Assembly (NCBI GenBank): GCA_021784535.1
Contig: JAJYHW010000005.1
Location: forward strand, 1 to 9,087
Source: a bacterium
GTDB taxonomy: Bacteria > Patescibacteriota > Microgenomatia > Levybacterales > UBA12049
Direction: 5' to 3'
DNA: 9,087 nucleotides
Under the pieces are notes generated by a model. The model saw only the letters and a list, made by a program, of their open reading frames with translations, was not told the DNA's origin and searched no databases. Of the stretch, positions 5,105 to 9,087 are shown in pieces. The stretch's first letter is position 1. Every line of letters begins with the position of its first letter. Made by a program: the position numbers and the translations under genes.

Positions 5105-5599
5105 ATGGCAAAGAAAAAAACAAATTACAAAAAAATCAGCAATTCCAATTATCGATTAAATATTTTTCTTTTTTTCCTCGCAATAGGTCTACTTATCATA
5201 CTAAGTATTCGCATACTCTCTCAAAATAAAGACGTTATGAATACCATTGCTCTGGCAACGACAATAAAGCCTGAAACCTTCACTGAATTGTATTTTGAGA
5301 ATCATACATCTCTTCCCTCAACCGTCACAACAAACCAGACAATCACCTTTACCTTTACTGTGCATAATCTTGAATACCGCAGCTATACCTATCCCTATGA
5401 AATCTCTCTTAATGAAAAAAGTAATAAAACAATAATAGACAGAGGAATATTCACGCTCCCGCAAAACGGATATAAAACCATATCTGAGACATACACGATT
5501 ACCCGTCCGATCACTAGGGCCAAGATAGCTGTTACTTTGACAAATCTTCATCAGGATATTTTTTTCTGGATTACCGGAGTTCACAACTATGTACAATAA
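5105..5599 (+). CDS. Membrane-anchored DUF1616-like extracytoplasmic protein
   Basis: This 164-residue protein has a lysine-rich start, one membrane helix at about 19-40 (NIFLFFLAIGLLIILSIRIL), and an outside domain rich in Thr and beta-strand patterns. The segment FTELYFENHTSLPSTVTTNQ, then FTVHNLEYRSYTYPYEISL and the later IIDRGIFTLPQNGYKTI, resembles the Ig-like C-terminal part of DUF1616 proteins, often encoded beside glycosyltransferases. It has GAAGGG (5095-5100) 4 nt before the ATG. Its end overlaps the next gene by 11 nt, so the two proteins are made together and may act in one process, such as presenting or modifying a surface glycan. The membrane topology is clear; the DUF1616 link is from memory of the pattern and less certain. 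Confidence 0.65.
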   Translation: MAKKKTNYKKISNSNYRLNIFLFFLAIGLLIILSIRILSQNKDVMNTIALATTIKPETFTELYFENHTSLPSTVTTNQTITFTFTVHNLEYRSYTYPYEISLNEKSNKTIIDRGIFTLPQNGYKTISETYTITRPITRAKIAVTLTNLHQDIFFWITGVHNYVQ

Positions 5600-6359
5600 A
5601 CTTACTATTCTTATTCCCTGCTACAACGAAGAAAAAGGCATCGGACGTGTCATAGACGGAGTGCCGCTGCAGCTTCTGAAAAGACTTCGTTTAAAAACAG
5701 AAATTATCGTCATAAATAATAACTCCACAGATAAGACTGCACAAATCGCTTTAGAAAAAAAAGTGCGGGTAATTGACGAAGTGAAAAAGGGGAAAGGTCA
5801 TGCAATTATTGCAGGATTTAACGCAGTCAGCATGGATACCACCTATATCGTGATGCTTGATGGTGATAATACCTATAAATCCAAAGAAATTCTACGCCTC
5901 ATCGAACCGCTGATGAATGACTTCTGTCATGTAGTGATCGGCTCACGGCTTGGCGGCAAAATGCGAAAAAATTCACTCAAAGTACAAAACCGTATTGTCA
6001 ACTGGGGATATACGTTTCTTGTACGTTATTTTTATCAGGCAAATGTGACTGATGTCCTCAGCGGCTATTTTGCCTGGAGAAAAGAAGTGATTGATGATTT
6101 GAAAAAATATCTAGATGCGGAAGGTTTTGAAATTGAGATGGATATGATCACCAAGATGAAGAGGCTTGGTTATCTGATGTACTCAGTGCCGATTACCTAT
6201 GATGAGCGAGCAGGAGAGACAAAAATCTCTGCACTGAGTGATGGCATCCGTGTGCTTCGAACCTTTTTCAAAAATCTTAATTGGTCACCGAAAAAGAAAA
6301 AAAGAAATGTACCGACATTTGGCCTTGAACGAATATATAGCATCTTTAATTCAAATTGA
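5589..6359 (+). CDS. DPM1-like family 2 glycosyltransferase
   Basis: This 256-residue GT-A enzyme is likely a polyprenyl-phosphate sugar (mannose or glucose) synthase or similar. Motifs in order are ILIPCYNEE (7-15), INNNSTDKT (42-50) for nucleotide binding, the metal-binding D91-G-D93, VIGSR (116-120), DVLSGYFAWRKE (155-166), GFEIEMD (179-185) and PITYDERAGETK (201-212). These are the marks of the dolichyl-phosphate-mannose synthase branch, and all key residues are present. There is no C-terminal membrane region, only a basic tail (KKKKRN, 235-240), so it is cytoplasmic or membrane-peripheral. It starts inside the preceding gene (11-nt overlap) with GGAG 8 nt upstream of the ATG. Its stop is directly abutted by the last base of the minus-strand DUF5615 gene. 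The donor sugar cannot be read from the sequence. Confidence 0.9.
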   Translation: MYNKLTILIPCYNEEKGIGRVIDGVPLQLLKRLRLKTEIIVINNNSTDKTAQIALEKKVRVIDEVKKGKGHAIIAGFNAVSMDTTYIVMLDGDNTYKSKEILRLIEPLMNDFCHVVIGSRLGGKMRKNSLKVQNRIVNWGYTFLVRYFYQANVTDVLSGYFAWRKEVIDDLKKYLDAEGFEIEMDMITKMKRLGYLMYSVPITYDERAGETKISALSDGIRVLRTFFKNLNWSPKKKKRNVPTFGLERIYSIFNSN

Positions 6360-6716
6360 TTACTCCGTAGTAATTGTTCGAAAATTCCCCGCGAAATATG
6401 CAGGGCTATGGCGCATAAGAAGAGCGGTAAGCTTGCTGTCCAAAGTTGAATCAAGCCAACGTGATGGAGCGGCAATAATACCGTAGTCGTTAGGTAGCGA
6501 TCCTGCAAGGGGTCGAAAATCTGAACCATTGAAAGTAACAACAATTCTCCCTTGAGAAGTCGCAAGCTTATATACTTCCTCATCGTCATCCCCGCCATGT
6601 CGAAGGTCGTCCTTGACATGCTTCACATCAAAATGTTCATTGAGCCGTGGAAATGCAGATCGCGGAGGCATATTTTCATCGAGAAGAAGCTTGTGTTTAT
6701 AAAAGCGCTTAGACAT
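6360..6716 (-). CDS. DUF5615 PIN-like toxin of a VapBC-like pair
   Basis: This 118-residue protein matches the DUF5615 (Mut7-C-like PIN) pattern: KLLLDENMPPR (9-19, with D13 and E14), KHVKDDLRHGGDDDEEVYKLA (32-52), and the strand-turn GRIVVTFNGSDFRPL (56-70, with D66). Acidic residues D13, D45/E46 and D66 would form the metal site of a ribonuclease. The usual T-x-D-x-D-F has asparagine at its first position (TFNGSDF), as in some subfamilies. Its ATG overlaps the end of the DUF433 gene by 8 nt (ATGTCTAA), so it is translationally coupled. Its stop begins at the base after the stop of the convergent glycosyltransferase gene, with no room for a terminator. The region looks somewhat richer in G+C than its neighbours, hinting at acquisition. 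The toxin role is inferred from family pairing. Confidence 0.85.
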   Translation of the reverse strand: MSKRFYKHKLLLDENMPPRSAFPRLNEHFDVKHVKDDLRHGGDDDEEVYKLATSQGRIVVTFNGSDFRPLAGSLPNDYGIIAAPSRWLDSTLDSKLTALLMRHSPAYFAGNFRTITTE

Positions 6717-6921
6717 GGACTGGCTGTGACTGGAAGTGTTCGCTTGCTTCTTTGAGTGCTCCCTGGATTTTACTTAACTCAAGCCATGGATATCGGTTAG
6801 CTATATATTTAAGACTCATGCCTGCTGCTAACATTGCCAGAATGGATGCAAGCTTAATCCGTGTGCCCTTTATGACAAGAGCCCCATTGCCAATCCCGGG
6901 ATTTGATTCTAAGTATTTCAT
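6709..6921 (-). CDS. DUF433-family antitoxin
   Basis: This 70-residue protein has the DUF433 signature in order: SNPGIGNGALVIKGTRI (6-22), LASILAMLAAGMSLKYIANRYPWL (24-47) and LSKIQGALKEASEHF (49-63). The fold is a short strand plus a winged or homeodomain-like helix-turn-helix. Such proteins are usually encoded just before DUF5615 PIN-like proteins and are treated as VapB-like antitoxins that would bind their own promoter. The ATG at 6921 lies 8 nt after the -10 box with no Shine-Dalgarno. The gene overlaps its partner by 8 nt. The usual G-K-P-V-I-K-G-T-R-I core reads G-A-L-V-I-K-G-T-R-I here, a mild variant. The family call is strong. Confidence 0.88.
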   Translation of the reverse strand: MKYLESNPGIGNGALVIKGTRIKLASILAMLAAGMSLKYIANRYPWLELSKIQGALKEASEHFQSQPVHV

Positions 6922-6929
6922 ATAGATTC

Positions 6930-6958
6930 TTTATAACAAATCCCTCAATACATGTCAA
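6930..6958 (-). promoter_or_regulatory. Sigma70-type promoter of the DUF433/DUF5615 pair
   Basis: On the minus strand there is a perfect TTGACA (6958 to 6953), a 17-bp spacer and TATAAA (6935 to 6930). The ATG at 6921 is 8 nt past the -10 box, which predicts a leaderless mRNA. Confidence 0.8.
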
Positions 6959-6988
6959 TATAAGTCTAAATTTATAAACCTATAATAC

Positions 6989-7017
6989 TTGCTTATTATT
7001 CGTACCTCTGTTATAAT
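6989..7017 (+). promoter_or_regulatory. Promoter of the GT4 glycosyltransferase gene
   Basis: TTGCTT (6989-6994), a 17-bp spacer and TATAAT (7012-7017) with an extended TG at 7009-7010. Transcription would start near 7024, giving a leader of about 7 nt to the ATG at 7031. It diverges from the DUF433 promoter; the -35 boxes are 30 bp apart. Confidence 0.65.
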
Positions 7018-7030
7018 ACCATCTCATAGC

Positions 7031-8167
7031 ATGAACTATAAGGCCTTAACAATCGCTTATGTCTCTGATGCTATCTATCCCTACAACAAAGGCGGGAAAG
7101 AAAAGCGCATTTATGAATTGTCGACACGACTTGCCAAACAAGGCTATCAGGTAAACATTTATACAATGAACTGGTGGAATAATAAGCATGAACGAAAAAT
7201 TGAGAATAAAGTTCATCTACATGGTATCAGTAAACTTTATCCGCTTTACTCCGGAGAAAGGCGATCAATCAGACAGGCGATTTTATTTGCGCTTTCTTGT
7301 TTCAAACTTCTTCGAGAAGATTTTGACATCATCGATGTTGATCATATGCCACATTTGGTACTCTTTCCCTTAAAAATTGTCACTGTATTGAAACGAAAAA
7401 AATTACTTGTTACATGGAATGAAGTATGGGGGAAGGCATACTGGCAACAATATCTTGGCAAACTTGGCACGATAGCATACCTTATCGAGTATCTTAGTGC
7501 GCGCATGCCGGATGAGATTATTGCTGTTTCAGAACATACAAAGACAAAACTTATTAAGGATTTACGATTAAAGCAAACAATAACCGTTGTGCCAAATGGC
7601 ATTGATATGAGCCTTATCAAGAGTGTCAAACCAGCCAAGCAAAAATCTGATGTTATTTTTGCAGGACGGTTGCTGTCTCATAAAAATGTCCATATACTCA
7701 TCTCAGCAATTCATTTACTAAAACCCAATTATCCCAATATCAAATGCGTTATCATCGGCAAAGGACCTGAGGAATATGCCTTAAAACAATTAACAAAAAA
7801 CTTAAAACTGGAATGGAATATCATTTTCTATGATTTCCTTAAGAAGGATAACGATCTCTATGCACTCATGAAAGCGTCCCGTGTCTTTGCATTCCCCTCA
7901 ACAAGAGAAGGATTTGGCATCGTGGCACTTGAAGCAAATGCAGCAGGCGTTCCTGTAGTTACCACAAACCACGCTGATAATGCGACAAAAGACCTCATCA
8001 AAAAAAGACGCAATGGAGATACGATTCAACTTAATAAAAAGAAACTCGCGGAAACAATACAGTACTATTTATCCAATAAAACAAAAACAAAAGATCTTAT
8101 CCAGCTTACAAGCAATTATGACTGGAACTATATAACAAAAAGAGTAGAGGAGGTATATTTGAGATGA
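7031..8167 (+). CDS. GT4-type (GT-B fold) glycosyltransferase
   Basis: This 378-residue enzyme transfers a sugar from a nucleotide donor to a growing glycan or lipid carrier. It shows the GT-B plan: an N-terminal half with GGKEKRIYELSTRLAKQGY (21-39), a linker, then the C-terminal donor half with VPNGID (187-192), FAGRLLSHKNV (210-220), IIGKGPEE (241-248) and STREGFGIVALEANAAGVPV (290-309). The last contains the E-x7-E pair E293/E301 that holds the donor. It is full length for the family. I prefer ATG 7031 over an in-frame TTG at 6989, because that TTG lies inside the -35 box and its extension carries no family motif. The stop overlaps the next ATG (ATGA), and an AGGAGG lies in the last codons, so the two glycosyltransferases are coupled. 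The acceptor and sugar are unknown. Confidence 0.9.
   Translation: MNYKALTIAYVSDAIYPYNKGGKEKRIYELSTRLAKQGYQVNIYTMNWWNNKHERKIENKVHLHGISKLYPLYSGERRSIRQAILFALSCFKLLREDFDIIDVDHMPHLVLFPLKIVTVLKRKKLLVTWNEVWGKAYWQQYLGKLGTIAYLIEYLSARMPDEIIAVSEHTKTKLIKDLRLKQTITVVPNGIDMSLIKSVKPAKQKSDVIFAGRLLSHKNVHILISAIHLLKPNYPNIKCVIIGKGPEEYALKQLTKNLKLEWNIIFYDFLKKDNDLYALMKASRVFAFPSTREGFGIVALEANAAGVPVVTTNHADNATKDLIKKRRNGDTIQLNKKKLAETIQYYLSNKTKTKDLIQLTSNYDWNYITKRVEEVYLR
8148..8153 (+). promoter_or_regulatory. Strong Shine-Dalgarno for the second GT2 gene
   Basis: A full AGGAGG sits within the last codons of the GT4 gene, 10 nt before the ATG at 8164. It fixes the start of the downstream gene. Confidence 0.8.
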
Positions 8168-9087
8168 AAAATAAAAAAACAAAAATTAAAATTTCTGTTA
8201 TCGTGTGTACATATAATCGTTCAAAAAAAATTGAAAATTGCTTAAAGGCTTTACTTAGACAATCTTTAGATAAAGATGAATATGAAATTATTGTCGTTAA
8301 TGATGGTTCTACTGATAATACTGAAAAAATTCTTAAAAAATATTCTGTAAAAACGATTACAAATATCACTAACAAAGGCCTAGCTGAATCACGTAATATC
8401 GGAACACTTAAATCAACAGCTAAAATTCTGGCTTTTACTGATGATGACTGCGTACCAGACAAACATTGGTTAAAAAACATTTTATCTGCATATACTGATA
8501 GGAAAATAATAGCTGTCGGCGGAAAAATAGTACCATTAAGACTAAATCATTTGTTATTAAAATATTACTCTCTTTATAATCCTTTAGCTCATTTAGCTTC
8601 TGATTCTTATAAGCTATCATATCCGCTTTATAATCTTTTTCAATACTTTAAAAGAACTTTTTATCTCCATGAGTTGCTTGACACACAGAATCATCTTTAT
8701 TTGATCATTGGAGCTAATATGTCTATGCGACGCTCAACTTATAATTTAGTAGGAGGATTTGATAAGGATCTAAAATTTGGTGGCGAAGAAGAAGACTTTT
8801 GGATTAAAGTAAACAAACTAATGCCAAAGGCAATATTAAAATATGCACCTAATGCGCTTATAAAGCACGATTACGAACCTTCTTTTATTAAAGCCCTAAA
8901 GCAAAATTATCGTTACGGAACTGGAGGTGCGAAACTTTATATTAAAAGCAAAGAAAGAACACCGACTATATATCCATTTCCAATTATAATTTTATTTTTT
9001 TTGATACTCGCATTATTAAATAACTCTTTCATACTAATTATTTGTAGTCTGGTTATTATTTTCAATCTTGGCTGGATCAGAATAGCG
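8164..9087 (+). CDS. Family 2 glycosyltransferase with C-terminal membrane segment, 3'-truncated by window edge
   Basis: There are 308 codons from ATG 8164 with no stop before the window ends. GT-A motifs in order: ISVIVCTYNRSKKIENCL (10-27), EIIVVNDGSTDNT (41-53), TNKGLAESRNIG (69-80), the metal-binding D93-D94-D95 in FTDDDCVPD, and GANMSMRR (183-190) leading to GGFDKDLKFGGEEEDFW (197-213). The last holds the E-E-D acid that usually acts as catalytic base. A hydrophobic pair of segments begins at about residue 272 (IIILFFLILALL, then FILIICSLVIIF), so the enzyme is membrane-tied, as in rhamnosyl- or surface-glycan transferases. It overlaps the GT4 gene by 4 nt with AGGAGG upstream. The gene looks more AT-rich than the GT4 gene. 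Acceptor and sugar are unknown. Confidence 0.9.
   Translation, partial: MKNKKTKIKISVIVCTYNRSKKIENCLKALLRQSLDKDEYEIIVVNDGSTDNTEKILKKYSVKTITNITNKGLAESRNIGTLKSTAKILAFTDDDCVPDKHWLKNILSAYTDRKIIAVGGKIVPLRLNHLLLKYYSLYNPLAHLASDSYKLSYPLYNLFQYFKRTFYLHELLDTQNHLYLIIGANMSMRRSTYNLVGGFDKDLKFGGEEEDFWIKVNKLMPKAILKYAPNALIKHDYEPSFIKALKQNYRYGTGGAKLYIKSKERTPTIYPFPIIILFFLILALLNNSFILIICSLVIIFNLGWIRIA

Noticed and set aside
6197..6619. A long minus-strand open frame of 140 codons
   Set aside because: It overlaps the end of the DPM1-like gene and the DUF5615 gene in another frame, and its product matches no family pattern.
6989..7030. In-frame TTG start extending the GT4 protein by 14 residues
   Set aside because: The TTG is part of the likely -35 box, and the TATAAT at 7012-7017 lies downstream of it, so this stretch would not be transcribed. 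The extension has no family motif.
8106..8480. A minus-strand open frame of 124 codons
   Set aside because: It is antisense to well-supported GT4 and GT2 coding sequence with intact motifs.
1..9087. CRISPR array, tRNA, rRNA, or integrase/transposase gene
   Set aside because: I saw no regularly spaced repeats, no cloverleaf-like stretch and no recombinase motifs; the only clear long repeat pair is the 64-bp one.

Overview
The window is AT-rich, gene-dense bacterial DNA that looks like Candidate Phyla Radiation (Patescibacteria), perhaps Microgenomates-like. The main clue is the pairing of a VirB4-type secretion ATPase with a membrane-anchored M23 peptidase. Supporting clues are the dispersed toxin-antitoxin-like pairs and a surface-glycan glycosyltransferase cluster. 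TGA ends several complete genes and tryptophan is TGG, so the standard bacterial code applies, which argues against the TGA-recoded CPR lineages. The phylum call is inference; no marker gene is present.

Layout. (1) 1-1961: the end of a type IV secretion-like operon, with a VirB4 ATPase (5' end outside the window) and an M23 peptidase. (2) 1961-3989: a decayed, recombined zone. It holds a probable broken third operon gene, a GC-rich hairpin, a minus-strand pseudogene with one frameshift and one stop, and a 64-bp direct repeat (2634-2697 and 3843-3906). The repeats bracket an intact RelB/RelE-type pair plus gene scraps. (3) 3990-4902: an overlapping pair, a DUF6922-like protein and an AbiEii-type nucleotidyltransferase. 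(4) 5105-6359: a promoter, a leader with a terminator-like hairpin, a membrane-anchored DUF1616-like protein and a DPM1-like family 2 glycosyltransferase. (5) 6360-6921, minus strand: a DUF433/DUF5615 (VapBC-like) pair, tail-to-tail with the glycosyltransferase. (6) 7031-9087: a GT4 glycosyltransferase and a family 2 glycosyltransferase that runs off the window.

How the parts work together. The glycosyltransferases plausibly build a cell-surface glycan or glycolipid, and the DUF433/DUF5615 pair sits in the middle of that cluster like an inserted cassette. Three two-gene toxin-antitoxin or abortive-infection-like modules lie within about 4 kb, next to secretion genes and pseudogene debris, which suggests an accessory-gene hot spot.

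Expression signals fall into two classes. The first genes of several units have a sigma70-type -10 box only about 6-13 nt before the start codon and no Shine-Dalgarno, so their mRNAs are probably leaderless or nearly so. Genes inside or starting the glycan and secretion units carry clear Shine-Dalgarno motifs.
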